From Bradyrhizobium sp. CCBAU 51765 (GTDB taxonomy: Bacteria; Pseudomonadota; Alphaproteobacteria; Rhizobiales; Xanthobacteraceae): 64,000 bases of DNA. The notes beneath the pieces were generated by a model. That model was given only the letters and a program-made list of their open reading frames with translations. It ran no database searches and was not told where the DNA came from. Shown piece after piece: positions 29,521-39,197 of this stretch (its first letter is position 1; each line of letters begins with the position of its first letter). The stretch is from contig NZ_CP030038.1 of NCBI RefSeq assembly GCF_015291725.1, positions 2,283,001-2,347,000 on the forward strand, in the 5' to 3' direction. The position numbers were made by a program, and so were the translations under genes.

Positions 29521-30117
29521 ATGAGGAAATTCACCATCGCAGCCATCGCCGTGCTCAGCATCGCCGGCTCGGGCGCGGTCTATGCCCAATATCATCGCCC
29601 GTGGATGGAGCACGTCCGCCACATGCGCATGAACCCCGAGGACCGCGCCGCCCTCGTCGATGCGCGGATCGCCGCCGTCCATGCCGGGCTGAAGCTCAAC
29701 GCCGATCAGGAGAAGCTGTGGCCGCCGGTCGAGGCCGCCGTGCGGGACTTCGCCAAGCTGCGCATCGATGGCGCCAATGCCCGGATGAATGCCGGGCCGG
29801 GCGATGCCGACAGGGCCGAGGATCCGATCGCCCGCCTGCGCCAGCGCGCCGAGGACATGGGCGCCAGCTCTGCCGCCCTGAAGAAGATCGCCGATGCCGC
29901 CGATCCGCTCTACAAGACCCTGGACGAGGGCCAGAAACGGCGCCTCGCGGTGCTGACCCGCCACCGCGGCCCGTTCGGCGGCGGCGAAGACGGCCCGCGG
30001 CACCGCCATTTCATGGAGCGCATGGACCGCATGATGGATCGGGGCATGGACCACTTCCACCACGACCGTTTCGACCGTGACGGCGGTCCGGATCGGGACC
30101 GCGAGGGCCGGCTCTGA
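29521..30117 (+). CDS. Spy/CpxP-like periplasmic protein (LTXXQ motif family)
   Basis: A 198-residue periplasmic protein with a signal peptide (cleavage near VYAQY, residue 23). Two LTxxQ-like motifs are visible: LKLNADQEKLW and LDEGQKRRL. The C-terminal third is rich in His, Met, Asp and Arg (HFMERMDRMMDRGMDHFHHD), suggesting metal binding. Relatives act as stress-induced periplasmic chaperones or metal-resistance factors. AGGAGG precedes the ATG. A terminator hairpin follows. Confidence 0.85.
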   Translation: MRKFTIAAIAVLSIAGSGAVYAQYHRPWMEHVRHMRMNPEDRAALVDARIAAVHAGLKLNADQEKLWPPVEAAVRDFAKLRIDGANARMNAGPGDADRAEDPIARLRQRAEDMGASSAALKKIADAADPLYKTLDEGQKRRLAVLTRHRGPFGGGEDGPRHRHFMERMDRMMDRGMDHFHHDRFDRDGGPDRDREGRL

Positions 30118-30149
30118 GCGGCTCGGGTTTCCGGCCGTTAACCCTGGCG

Positions 30150-30174
30150 AAGCCGCTGGATTCCAGCGGCTTTT
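30150..30174 (+). terminator. Terminator after the Spy/CpxP-like gene
   Basis: AAGCCGCTGG (30150-30159) and CCAGCGGCTT (30163-30172) form a perfect stem with a 3-base loop, followed by TT and a short T-rich stretch. The position 33 bp after the stop supports a transcription end. Confidence 0.75.
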
Positions 30175-30294
30175 CGCTTTTTGCGACCTGCGGAAGAAAC
30201 CTCGGCAATCCCTTGGAAAACCTTCACCGGATCGCTTGCCAGACCCGGATCGCTTTGCTAAACGACCGGCCTCGCAAGGCTTTAGCCGCCTTTC

Positions 30295-30370
<76 letters not shown>

Positions 30371-30602
30371 AGCAAATCAAGCACTTACAGCAGTGCGCAC
30401 CAGAACGGACCAGTCGGTTTGACGTCCGGTTTGAGAAATTTGTTCGTCGTCCGTACGCCAAGTTGAAGGATGGCGGAATGGCTGCGCGTTACCACAGCGG
30501 CTAACTCGTTCCCCGGCGGCGTGGAGCGCTCTCTCACGCAAAAGCCTTGGCGACCGAGGACGCCTTCACCTGGAATCGATCCACATCCCAAACTCACTGT
30601 TC

Positions 30603-31574
30603 CTACCCGTATACTTCACTCAATTTCTTGATCGCTGACTCGGCGAGTTCGAGCCGGCCGCCCAGGTAGTGCGCATCGAGAATCTCCTGCACCGTCTTCA
30701 TCGAATGGCCAGTTATCGAGGCGATCTCCGGAACCGAGCAATTCGATAGCGCGAGGCGCGTAACGGCAGTGCCGCGCAAATCATGGAAGTGCAGATCCTT
30801 CAGCGACGTTTTCTTGAAAGCCTTGTCCCAGCTCGTCCTGAAACCGTCCTCCGTCCATGGCCGGCCGAACGAGTTGACCAATATAGTCACGGCCGAGCGC
30901 TCTTCCTTCAACGCAGCGTCAAGCGCAGCCTTCAGCGGCGGTCCCACCGGTATGGTTACACGGCGCCGGCCCTTGTTGCCGCGTCCCTTCGATTGGCGCA
31001 TCCGGATATACGTGCCATCGTAATCTTTCCAGGTTAGGCGCAGCAGGTCTCCTTGGCGCTGACCTGTCCATAATGCGAGCGGGAGAGCGGCTTGCAGCTC
31101 AACCGACGCCACGCCACAAAAGGCCCGGATGTCCTCGGCCGACCAAACTATCTCAGACCGGTCAGATTCATAAAGCCGACCGCCACGCTCGCAGACGTTC
31201 ACTGAGATCCTGCCACGATCCTTTGCAACGGACAGAACACGCGCAATCGTCGTCCAGATATAATCCGCCTTGCGTGGCGTGTCGGAAAATGAATCCCGAA
31301 ACTCCTTGAAGTCGCCCCGTGCGCGTTTGTCCTCGATGGCGCCAATCGGCATCGAACCGAACCTAGTTTCAATAAGCTTGAGGTATCCGTCGTAAGCGCG
31401 CTTACTCTTGTCACCGATACAATCCCCCGGCAAAACGCGACCCGATGTAGCGAATTTCTGGTTCAGGACACTAGACTCGAACCGTCTCCCGGCCGGGGCG
31501 GCCCGCGAATGCGCCGAACTGCGCGGCGCGCGGTCCGGAAACCACGAAACCCCGTCCGGCACGACCGAGTTCAT
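30603..31574 (-). CDS. Tyrosine recombinase/integrase, 5'-truncated
   Basis: The catalytic domain of a phage-type tyrosine recombinase is intact. The active-site Arg is in WTGQRQGDLL, the second motif is HDLRGT, then GHS, and the nucleophile Tyr is in LDAHYLGG. Part of the core-binding domain (KRAYDGYLKLIETRFG) is also kept. The first 30-40 residues of the open frame (before about 31470) are not integrase. They are an off-frame reading of an adjoining hydrolase remnant. Family members usually have another 80-100 N-terminal residues, so the gene was cut by a rearrangement. It points towards tRNA-Lys 233 bp away. Confidence 0.82.
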   Translation of the reverse strand: MNSVVPDGVSWFPDRAPRSSAHSRAAPAGRRFESSVLNQKFATSGRVLPGDCIGDKSKRAYDGYLKLIETRFGSMPIGAIEDKRARGDFKEFRDSFSDTPRKADYIWTTIARVLSVAKDRGRISVNVCERGGRLYESDRSEIVWSAEDIRAFCGVASVELQAALPLALWTGQRQGDLLRLTWKDYDGTYIRMRQSKGRGNKGRRRVTIPVGPPLKAALDAALKEERSAVTILVNSFGRPWTEDGFRTSWDKAFKKTSLKDLHFHDLRGTAVTRLALSNCSVPEIASITGHSMKTVQEILDAHYLGGRLELAESAIKKLSEVYG

Positions 31575-31788
31575 TCCACTTCAACAGTGACGTTGCACTC
31601 CCCGTTCGTCCGACCGCGACCGGCTGCGGTCGCTCCGGTACAAGCAGGGCGTCAAATTCCCGAAACGAGGAATCGAGCGAGTCGAACGCGGTGCGGATGA
31701 GCAGGTTGTTGGTGATCGACCAGATCAGCAGGACTGTGAAAAGAAGGCCGATGACGGTCGCAATCCTCCTCGGAATGAACCGCTGCAT
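31471..31788 (-). pseudogene. Remnant of an Abhydrolase_9-type membrane hydrolase (N-terminal part)
   Basis: About 105 residues resemble the N-terminal domain of alpha/beta-hydrolase family 9 membrane proteins. A membrane helix (VIGLLFTVLLIW) is followed by TGSATSLLKWNELGRAGRGFV and AFAGRP, the conserved 'SL-W-LGR-GR-FV' pattern. The frame ends in TAG exactly where the integrase homology begins. The catalytic hydrolase domain is missing. It is a fragment left by recombination at the island's left end. Confidence 0.6.
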
Positions 31789-32011
31789 CCGGCTGGAGAG
31801 AAGCCGGTTGCCAGCTTGAACGATTGAGCCAGCCCGAGCAGCGCCAAAAACTTGATGAGCGCGATGCCGGTGAGTTTGAGAGGATGGGCCCTTTTCAACC
31901 GGCTGCCATTCCGCGGCCCGCCAGAGAAACAGGCTTATCGTCACGATCCGATCGCTGCGCAGGTTCCGGGCGGCCGGCGAGCGGCATCGACAGGCGCAAT
32001 CGAGAGATCGG

Positions 32012-33352
32012 TCATTTCGGACCGATCTCCTTGTAGATGATACCGTCCTTCATGATGACGATGAACTTGTTCGCGGGGTCAGCGATGAGGCTGATGTCCT
32101 CCAGTGGATTGCCGTCGACGAGCAGGAGATCGGCCAGCGCACCTTCTTCGACCACGCCGATTTTGCCGGGATAGGGATTGCGTGCGCCGGAGAGCGCGAG
32201 CAGCTCTCCGTTGGCCGAGGTCGCCATGGCCAGTGCTTCCGCAGGAGCAAACCATCGCGTGAGATCCACGATTCCCTGGCCCTGATGCTCGGCCAACGCC
32301 TTGGAGAAGAGAATGTCGGTCCCGAAGGCAACCTTGATGTTGAACTTCTTGACCAGCCCGTACATGGTCTCGGTGCCCGCGACGACCTGGCGCATCTGCG
32401 CCTGTTGCGTCGGAGGGAGCGCGGCCGCGCCGCCGAGGTCCACGAATGGCTGCGTGCTCAGCCAGATGTTCTTCTCTGCTATGAGGCGGGCGGTCGGCTC
32501 ATCCATGAGGTGGCCATGTTCGATCACTTTGACGCCCGCCTCGATGGAACGCCGAATGGCACCTGGTGTATACGCGTGGGTCGCCACATACGTCCCCCAA
32601 CTCGTTGCCGCTTCAACTGCCGCCCGCAATTCCGCTTCGGTGAAGGTGGTCACATCGAGTGGACTGAAAGGAGAGGCCACACCCCCACCCGCTGTCAGCT
32701 TGATCTGGGACGCGCCCTGCATGAGTTGCTCGCGCGCGCGCTTTCGAATCTCGTCCGGGTTATCTGCGACGATACTCCCGCCAAGCTGTTCGACCCGGCT
32801 CGTTCCGCCAATGCTCTGTGGCAATTCCCAGAGCTCACGGAAGTCCCCATGGCCGCCGGTGACCGTGATTACGGCGCCTGATGGATAGATGCGAGGGCCG
32901 GGAAGGAGACCTTCGTCGATCGCGCGCTTGAGCGCGAAGGCGGGACCGCCCATGTCCCTGACGCTCGTAAACCCGCGCATCAGCGTGGCGGTGGCCTCCG
33001 CGCCCGCCAGCAGCGTGGTATAGCCCAGGTCGTTCGCCAGCATCTGAGCAGGGGTCGGACGAACCATCATCGTATGCCAATGCATGTCGCTGAGGCCGGG
33101 CATCAGCACGCGTCCACCGCCTGCAATGATGCGGGTATCCGCACGCCGATCGACCGGAATGTCGGTGGTTGCAATCCGCTCGATGAGGTTGCCTCGAACG
33201 AGGACGTTCGACGGCGCGGAAAGCGCTTGGCTCTTCCCATCAAAGATACGGACGTTCTCGAAAAGCGTCACCGCCGAGCGTTCCTGCGCCGCGGCGGTAT
33301 TGAGGGTCGTCCATGTCGCGAGGATAATGAAAGCGGCTCTGGCTCTTTGCAT
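32012..33352 (-). CDS. Secreted metal-dependent amidohydrolase (imidazolonepropionase-like)
   Basis: A 446-residue amidohydrolase-superfamily protein with a signal peptide ending near TAAAQE. Metal ligands are visible: HWH in SDMHWHT, Lys in QIKLTAGGG, His in ATHAY and EHGH, and Asp in AFGTDI. The ATG at 33352 is preceded by GGGGAG. Relatives hydrolyse cyclic amides or dipeptide-like substrates (Xaa-Pro/prolidase-type). It is the first cargo gene, monocistronic, about 1 kb from the permease gene. A link to urea or nitrogen release is attractive but unproven. Confidence 0.88.
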   Translation of the reverse strand: MQRARAAFIILATWTTLNTAAAQERSAVTLFENVRIFDGKSQALSAPSNVLVRGNLIERIATTDIPVDRRADTRIIAGGGRVLMPGLSDMHWHTMMVRPTPAQMLANDLGYTTLLAGAEATATLMRGFTSVRDMGGPAFALKRAIDEGLLPGPRIYPSGAVITVTGGHGDFRELWELPQSIGGTSRVEQLGGSIVADNPDEIRKRAREQLMQGASQIKLTAGGGVASPFSPLDVTTFTEAELRAAVEAATSWGTYVATHAYTPGAIRRSIEAGVKVIEHGHLMDEPTARLIAEKNIWLSTQPFVDLGGAAALPPTQQAQMRQVVAGTETMYGLVKKFNIKVAFGTDILFSKALAEHQGQGIVDLTRWFAPAEALAMATSANGELLALSGARNPYPGKIGVVEEGALADLLLVDGNPLEDISLIADPANKFIVIMKDGIIYKEIGPK

Positions 33353-33742
33353 CTGCGGGACTCCCCTTGGACGTATCTCGTCATCTCGTGTCGCGCGAGC
33401 TCTCCGGTTGAACTCGTCCAAGAGAGCATGACGGCGCGTGAGATGGGCTCGACAGGTAATTTGAGCGCGGGAAAATACGGTGTCGTTGGACGGAAACCCT
33501 ACAGGTCGCCCCCGTCTCGCGCATCGGGGATTCTCTGTAGATGGAACGGGCAGGAATTGCCTCGGCGAATTCGCAAGGTCCCCCGGTATCAGCCACGGCT
33601 CTGCACGCTGCGGATTAAGCCGGCGCGACTCCAGTGATAAACAGCGTCCGGTCCCCGCCGATCAATTGATGAACAGACCAGAGACGATCGGGAATCCGCT
33701 GAATGATATCAGGGCTTTCTAGGATAACGCACTGAATGATAG
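33353..33742. other. Intergenic region with island-shared motifs
   Basis: A 390-bp gap upstream of the amidohydrolase gene without supported genes. It contains GGAAACCCTACAG (33492-33504) and a 35-bp block at 33522-33556 repeated near 46312, both discussed in the findings. CAGGG...CTAGGATAA lies at 33710-33728. The palindrome ATCAATTGAT is at 33661-33670. Confidence 0.45.
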
Positions 33743-33961
33743 CCGATATCGTCGACGAATCAGCGGCGGATAACTCCGCGCGAGCAGAGCGTGGTTCGGC
33801 TCATTGCAGAGCGACACACCAATAGATCCATCAGTGCGACACTGAAGGTGCGCGTGAAGACGGTTGAGACGCACCGCGCATCGGCCATGCGCAAGCTGGG
33901 GACGTCGTCGACAGCCGAGCTTGTCCGCTACGCGATTCGCAAGAAGTTGGTCGGGCTCTGA
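33743..33961 (+). pseudogene. C-terminal fragment of a NarL/FixJ-type response regulator
   Basis: About 72 codons encode only the LuxR-type helix-turn-helix: TPREQSVVRLIAERHTNRSISATLK and KTVETHRASAMRKLG, ending RYAIRKKLVGL. It is nearly identical to the end of the regulator at 50660. No receiver domain precedes it; a stop codon lies just upstream. The fragment seems to be a duplicate or relic of the kinase/regulator locus at the right end of the island. Confidence 0.85.
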
Positions 33962-34290
33962 TGCACGTGATCGACGAGCGCAATATGATGCGAGTACTGA
34001 TCCTGCTCTTTCTAAACCATGATCCGGAAAAGTGCGCATCGGCTTTCCGAGAAGATCATGCTTAAACAACAACCTAAAGCGCGATGACGGTTCTTCCTAA
34101 TCGCATCGCGGTTTGGTCGGCCTTGCGACAACGATCTCCGTTGCCGAGGTCTTGGCACAGAAACACGCCGCGCGGATCGCCGTTTCAGGTGCCAGATACT
34201 CATTGATACGATAGCATGTGGCGCGCGGAGCGCGAGATGCCGAGATATTGGGGCATATCGATCGCCGATCAGGGCGATGCCCCCCGCAGC
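33962..34290. repeat. Intergenic region with Rhizobiales-type repeat
   Basis: A 329-bp gap. Positions about 34017-34111 match a dispersed Rhizobiales intergenic repeat recognised by the phrases CATGATCCGGAAAAGTG, AAGATCATGC and AAAGCGCGATGACG. GATCCGGAAAAG and TTTCCGAGAAGATC form an imperfect inverted repeat. No gene is supported. Confidence 0.6.
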
Positions 34291-35736
34291 TCAAAACGAT
34301 CCGAAAATCGAACCCAGGACGAGGACGGCGACAAGCGCGATGATGCAGCTGACGATCACCGTCATTACCATGTCCAGATAACTCTCACGGTGAGTAAGAC
34401 CGCTGATTTGCAGCAACAGCAACACCGTGCCGTTGTGGGGAAGCGCGTCCAGGGTACCTGCGCTCATCGTCGTTATGCGATGCATCAACTCGGGATCGAT
34501 ATGATACTCAGTGGCAAGATCCATGAAGTCAGCGCCAAATGCATTGAGCACAATCGCCATGCCGCCCGAAGCAGTTCCGGTCAAGGCAGCCAGCACATTC
34601 ATGGAGAGTGCCAATGAGACCAGTGGTCCTCCCTGAACCGAGAATACCGCATCGCGGACTAGCGCAAATGCCGGCACTGCTGCAACGACCGCGCCGAAGC
34701 CGACGAGACTGGCGATCATCAGCATCGGCATGGCGGCAGAGTTCGCGCCCGCGTCGAGAGTTTCGCGCACAGACGGCAAGCGTCGAAAGTTGATGAGAAT
34801 GACCGTCAGATTTGCCAGCGCGAGAGCCACCAAAACTGACCAGACGCCGGAGACTGCCCCGATCGTAATATCGCCCCAGCGAGGCTCGGACAGGTACGAG
34901 AAATCGAGCCGCGGGAATATGACGAGCGCCATCAGGAAATTGGTGACGATAACGACGACGATGGGCAGTATGGCCAGGACGAAGGGCGGCCCGCTCTCGG
35001 CCGGCTTGCCATGCTCCAACTCGGCAGGATCGAAGTCACCCGCCGGCGCCGCTTGCTCGCGGACCATCTCATTGACGACAGGCGCGGTTACTGCCTCGCC
35101 AGCGTAGCCTTCGCCAGCTTTGCGCGCTGCAGCCTCGGCACGGCCAAGCCACCACATGCCGAAAGCGATGATGATAGCCGACGCGATGAGACTCAGCCCG
35201 GGGGCCGCAAAAGTGGTGGTGCCGAAATATGGCATCGGAATCGCGTTATTGACCGAGGGCGTTCCCGGCATCACCGACATCGTGAAGGTGAATGCACCGA
35301 GTCCGACCGCTGCCGGTATCAATCGGCGCGGCAGATTCGCTGCCCGGAACATCTCGTGAGCCAGCGGGGCGAGCACGAAGAATGCGACGAACACGCTCAC
35401 GCCGCCATAGGTCACGATCGCCGAGGCTGCTACCACCGCGAGCATCGTGTGGCCGGCTCCCAATTTCTTGGTCAAGTACTGCGCGATCGCGCTGACCGAG
35501 CCGCTGTCGCCCATGAACTTGCCGAACAATCCGCCAAGCAGAAACAGTGGGAACCATTGCGCCACAAATCGCGCCGCTCCCGGCATGAAGGTCTGCGTCC
35601 AGTGAGCGAGCAGCGGTTCCCCCGAGAACATGGCCACGATGAGCGCCGCGATTGGAGACACCAGCAGGATACTCCACCCGCGGTAGGCGAGCCACATGAG
35701 GAGAGCTAAGCCGAGCAGTACGCCAAAGAGTCCCAT
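34291..35736 (-). CDS. GntP-family organic-acid permease
   Basis: A 481-residue inner-membrane permease of the GntP superfamily with about 12-14 hydrophobic segments. Family features are the GGLFGKFMGDSG stretch, VTYGGVSVFVAFF and the C-terminal LPHNGTVLLLLQISGLTH. A hydrophilic loop lies around residues 200-235. GGAGAAG precedes the ATG at 35736; a longer frame includes upstream non-coding sequence. Members carry gluconate or related hydroxy acids and 3-hydroxybutyrate. It is the last gene of the strand that also carries the urease cluster, 74 bp after the urea transporter. Confidence 0.87.
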   Translation of the reverse strand: MGLFGVLLGLALLMWLAYRGWSILLVSPIAALIVAMFSGEPLLAHWTQTFMPGAARFVAQWFPLFLLGGLFGKFMGDSGSVSAIAQYLTKKLGAGHTMLAVVAASAIVTYGGVSVFVAFFVLAPLAHEMFRAANLPRRLIPAAVGLGAFTFTMSVMPGTPSVNNAIPMPYFGTTTFAAPGLSLIASAIIIAFGMWWLGRAEAAARKAGEGYAGEAVTAPVVNEMVREQAAPAGDFDPAELEHGKPAESGPPFVLAILPIVVVIVTNFLMALVIFPRLDFSYLSEPRWGDITIGAVSGVWSVLVALALANLTVILINFRRLPSVRETLDAGANSAAMPMLMIASLVGFGAVVAAVPAFALVRDAVFSVQGGPLVSLALSMNVLAALTGTASGGMAIVLNAFGADFMDLATEYHIDPELMHRITTMSAGTLDALPHNGTVLLLLQISGLTHRESYLDMVMTVIVSCIIALVAVLVLGSIFGSF

Positions 35737-35810
35737 GATTAGCTTCTCCGATGAATCCGAGGTCCAGGAGGGAGCCGTCGCTGTCTTGCTCACGCACCGC
35801 CTCATGAAAA

Positions 35811-36818
35811 TCAGGCAGGCTTTTCCACATCGTGCACTACGGCGGATACTGGCTCGAGGCGTTGCCGGGGCAGCAGGAAGAGCCAAGTCACCAGGACGAA
35901 AGGTGCCGTCAGGGCCGGGATGGCGAACGGGGACAGCGCAACGTTCAAGGCTGACTGGACGATGACCGTGAACATCGTGCCAAGGGCGGTGTAGACTACG
36001 ACTCGCCAACTCGGCTGATAGAAGACGGTGCCAAGCGCGATCGCCGTCAGGACCGGGCTGAACCCGAGGAGACCGCCGGTGATCAGGTCGCTCTCCGCGC
36101 CGAAAAGATGGGCTGTCAGTACGGCCAAGATCGCGCCCCCAAGAGCGAAACCCGCGGCCGCGAGCGAGCTCACGACGAGCCCCGCAAACAGGAGCAGCGC
36201 GGCGATGCTGCTGGCCTTCAGGAAGACCTGCGAGATGCTGAGGAACACGCCTTGGACGAGATCAATCAGCTGGAGCGGACTTCCTTGGTAGGGCTGGAAG
36301 ACGGTAACAACCCTGCCGGTCGGCAGTGCTGCTCCCGCGAGGCCGGAAAATCCATATGTGGCCAGCAAAAGAAGCCAAGTTGTGAGCACGAACGGAAATG
36401 TGAGAGCGCCGCCCCACGGCTTGACGGCGTTGGTTGTCCCCAGCATCACGACGACGGATACGACCGCTCCCAGTATCACATACACCCAAAGCAGCAGCCC
36501 GGGAGCCAGGAACGTCGCCAGCGCAAGGCCGACGAGGATGCCGTTGAAGCCATATAGTCCAGCATGGAGCGAGTCGGTATCGACGTGAAGCAGCTCCGCG
36601 GTCAGGTTCGCCGCGACGACCGCTACGATGCCCGCAATTGCCACGCGTGGAGCGCCGGATGCATATGATGCCCAAGAAATTGCAGCAAGGAAGAGCATCC
36701 CGGTCAGCGGGTTGTTCTGAAACATAACTTGCCCGATGCTGCGCAGATTGATGTCCAGGAACCGTAACATGCCGGAGGATCCGCAGAGGTTCTCCCACCC
36801 CGCCAAGATCTTTTCCAT
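35811..36818 (-). CDS. Urea transporter (UT/Yut family)
   Basis: A 335-residue urea channel of the UT family. The two-fold repeat is visible, with LTFPFVLTTWL in the first half and LTAPFVLVTWLF in the second, each corresponding to the LPxxTxPF selectivity region. The pore motif QGSPLQLIDLVQG is present. GAGGAGG precedes the ATG at 36818. It lies 55 bp after ureD on the same strand, so urea import and hydrolysis are linked. ABC-type urea uptake genes (urtABCDE) are absent from the window. Confidence 0.93.
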   Translation of the reverse strand: MEKILAGWENLCGSSGMLRFLDINLRSIGQVMFQNNPLTGMLFLAAISWASYASGAPRVAIAGIVAVVAANLTAELLHVDTDSLHAGLYGFNGILVGLALATFLAPGLLLWVYVILGAVVSVVVMLGTTNAVKPWGGALTFPFVLTTWLLLLATYGFSGLAGAALPTGRVVTVFQPYQGSPLQLIDLVQGVFLSISQVFLKASSIAALLLFAGLVVSSLAAAGFALGGAILAVLTAHLFGAESDLITGGLLGFSPVLTAIALGTVFYQPSWRVVVYTALGTMFTVIVQSALNVALSPFAIPALTAPFVLVTWLFLLPRQRLEPVSAVVHDVEKPA

Positions 36819-36873
36819 TGCTGCCTCCTCGAACGTGCAGTCACTGCTATGGGCGGTCAATTGCCGGTGCCCG

Positions 36874-37821
36874 CTAGCGCCAGAGATACGGCGGAGGTAG
36901 TGCGGCCCCGATGATTTCCTCGCGGACCACTGCCCAAAACTCGCGAACCTTGGCCTTCACTTGCGCGGTCTCGCGGCCCAGCACCTTGAACACCAGCCCG
37001 GCGTCATTGGGCAGGCGACACGCGCCGAACGCCAGGTTGTTCACGAGGTCCACATCGGCGCCGGTCCGCTCGTGGATCCGCTCGGCCTTGTCCTTGGGGA
37101 CACACAGAATCACGTTGGCGAACACGTCGAAGGCGTCCATCACGCCGGTCTGCCGCATCGCATATCGCTGCGGCTCGATGACCAGCTTCTCTGCAAACAG
37201 GACACGACCATCGGGGCGCGCGCCGGACGTCGCAATCGACAAGATGGTGGCGCCGAAGCATTCGTCTGGATGATGGTGCTTGCGGCCGGGCTGAATGATC
37301 TCGGACATAAGCAGCGTGGCCGAAGGTGCCACCAAGATCTGCGTATCGCTGAGATAACGCGAATGCCGATGCGGGATCACGGGATCTGGAAGAAATTCCA
37401 GGTAGGCATCATCGGCTAGCGTGATGGTCTGGCTCTGCGCCGCATAGTTGGCGTCCATCGCGTGGATCTTGGTCGCAGATTGCGAGGTGATGTGCGCCTG
37501 CGCCCGCGGAGCGAGGGTGATGTCGAGGGTGAGCCTGTCTCCCTGCAGCACGCAACCTGTCGTCGTGATCAGGAAAAGGCAGGCCAGACCTGGCATTTCT
37601 TCGTCGCAATAAAGCGCGCGTTGCACCATGTAGGGCGCGCGCCGCTCCAGCTTCGCCAGAACAGTTTGACCAGAGCGGTGCTCCAGACCCAGGCGCAGGA
37701 AACCCGTCTTGCCGACCGCCCCGCTCCTCATCTGCGGCGGCTCGTCCTGGAACGGGGCAAACTCCGGGCTCGATGCAGCGATGGCTTCGGCGCGGGCCCA
37801 AGGAAAGCTCGCGGGTATCAT
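36874..37821 (-). CDS. ureD: Urease accessory protein UreD
   Basis: A 315-residue UreD (UreH) protein, the scaffold that with UreF and UreG delivers Ni2+ to the urease active site. Recognisable segments are [37 protein letters not shown] and [12 protein letters not shown]. Its ATG overlaps the ureG stop by 4 nt. In many rhizobia ureD is the first gene of the cluster; here it is last, next to the urea transporter. Confidence 0.94.
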   Translation of the reverse strand: MIPASFPWARAEAIAASSPEFAPFQDEPPQMRSGAVGKTGFLRLGLEHRSGQTVLAKLERRAPYMVQRALYCDEEMPGLACLFLITTTGCVLQGDRLTLDITLAPRAQAHITSQSATKIHAMDANYAAQSQTITLADDAYLEFLPDPVIPHRHSRYLSDTQILVAPSATLLMSEIIQPGRKHHHPDECFGATILSIATSGARPDGRVLFAEKLVIEPQRYAMRQTGVMDAFDVFANVILCVPKDKAERIHERTGADVDLVNNLAFGACRLPNDAGLVFKVLGRETAQVKAKVREFWAVVREEIIGAALPPPYLWR

Positions 37822-38462
37822 GCCGGACGCCGTAGCTGCCGTTGGACATCGAACAGGAATTCCCGCTCGATCAGCGCGACCAATTCGGGAATGCCTTCCC
37901 CCGTCTTGCAGTTCGTGAACAGGAACGGCTTGAGGCCACGCATCATCTGCGAATCCCGCTTCATGACCTCGAGGCTGGCTCCTACGTAGGGCGCAAGATC
38001 GGTCTTGTTGATGACCAGGACGTCCGAGTACGTGATGCCGGGACCGTTCTTTCGTGGAATCTTGTCGCCTGCGGCGACGTCGATCACGTAGATGAAGTAG
38101 TCCACCAGCGCCGGAGAGAATGTCAGCGTCAGATTATCGCCTCCACTTTCGATCAGCACCACATCGCTGTCCGGAAAGCGCCGCTCCATGTCCTCGACGG
38201 CCGCGAGGTTCATGCTGGGGTCTTCACGGACCGCAGTATGCGGGCATGCCCCCGTCTCGACGCCGAGGATGCGCTCCTGGACCAAAATGCCCTTGAGCGT
38301 GCGCTGGACGTGCTTGGCGTCCTCGGTCGTGACCACGTCATTCGTGATGATGAGCACTTTGATGCCGAGATCGAGCAGACGGGGCGTGATGGCTTCCACG
38401 ATCGCGGTCTTCCCTGATCCGACCGGGCCGCCGATGCCGATGCGCGTGATGTTCTTCGACAT
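37818..38462 (-). CDS. ureG: Urease accessory GTPase UreG
   Basis: A 214-residue SIMIBI-class GTPase that powers Ni2+ insertion into urease. The P-loop GPVGSGKT is at residues 12-19. The metal-site motif CPHT is in [13 protein letters not shown], and [10 protein letters not shown] is the guanine-specificity region. GGAG precedes the ATG at 38462. It overlaps ureD by 4 nt and follows ureF by 15 nt. Confidence 0.97.
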   Translation of the reverse strand: MSKNITRIGIGGPVGSGKTAIVEAITPRLLDLGIKVLIITNDVVTTEDAKHVQRTLKGILVQERILGVETGACPHTAVREDPSMNLAAVEDMERRFPDSDVVLIESGGDNLTLTFSPALVDYFIYVIDVAAGDKIPRKNGPGITYSDVLVINKTDLAPYVGASLEVMKRDSQMMRGLKPFLFTNCKTGEGIPELVALIEREFLFDVQRQLRRPA

Positions 38463-38477
38463 TCGGAGCTCCATTCG

Positions 38478-39197
38478 TCAATTCATGAATAGCCGGACAT
38501 GCGCTCTGGTGTGGACGGCGGCCAGGATTTCCGTCAGCGGAGCAAAACTGGCCATGTCCGAAAGTCGCGCCGCCGCGGCGGCGGGGTATGCCTCTTCTGC
38601 CTTCCGGGTGAGCTCGTAGAGAATTTTCTGCGTATCGATGTGGCTGACCCTCATCAGCCTTAGGGCCGCTCCGAGGATCGTCGTCGCAACTCCGTACTGA
38701 TGAACGACGAACGCCTGGCTGGCGGGCAGAGACTGTACGGCAAAGCCGATCGGCAGCGCTACCGGGTAGCAGCCCGGAGTCACGGACGCTTCAATGCGCT
38801 CGCGCCACGTGCGAAGGAGCGGCGCGCCGACCACCTCCACGCCCATCTCCGTGAACTTCTTGCCCGTGCGAACCGACATCGCCCGCGCTTCGTCGGAAAG
38901 CTTGCGGGCGTAGACCTGCGCATCGATCCGGGCGAGCGTGTCAACGTCATTTGCGGCTGCCGCGCGATGCGCGGCGATCAGCGCGATGCAGTCGCTGCGT
39001 GCGGCCTGCTCGAGCGCTGTGTGTGTGAACGCGCGGAGCGTAGCAGCATCGGTGACGACGCCTTCCTGGATCGCGGATTCCACTCCGCAAGAAAATGAGA
39101 ATGCGCCGATGGGGAACATCGAATCGCCGAACTGCAACATCCGCGAGAGAAATGCGGCGCTGTCTGCTGCTTTGGCGCCCTCATTCGCGATGGTCAT
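38478..39197 (-). CDS. ureF: Urease accessory protein UreF
   Basis: A 239-residue all-helical UreF, the GTPase-regulating partner of UreG in the UreDFG maturation complex. MLQFGDSMFPIGAFSFSCGVE is the typical N-terminal region. I chose the ATG at 39197, which gives the normal length; the frame upstream overlaps ureE and is not UreF-like. The start lies 17 nt inside the end of ureE, indicating coupling, although no strong ribosome site is visible. Confidence 0.93.
   Translation of the reverse strand: MTIANEGAKAADSAAFLSRMLQFGDSMFPIGAFSFSCGVESAIQEGVVTDAATLRAFTHTALEQAARSDCIALIAAHRAAAANDVDTLARIDAQVYARKLSDEARAMSVRTGKKFTEMGVEVVGAPLLRTWRERIEASVTPGCYPVALPIGFAVQSLPASQAFVVHQYGVATTILGAALRLMRVSHIDTQKILYELTRKAEEAYPAAAAARLSDMASFAPLTEILAAVHTRAHVRLFMN

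Noticed and set aside
37842..38417. Plus-strand frame opposite ureG
   Set aside because: Antisense shadow of a highly conserved GTPase gene.
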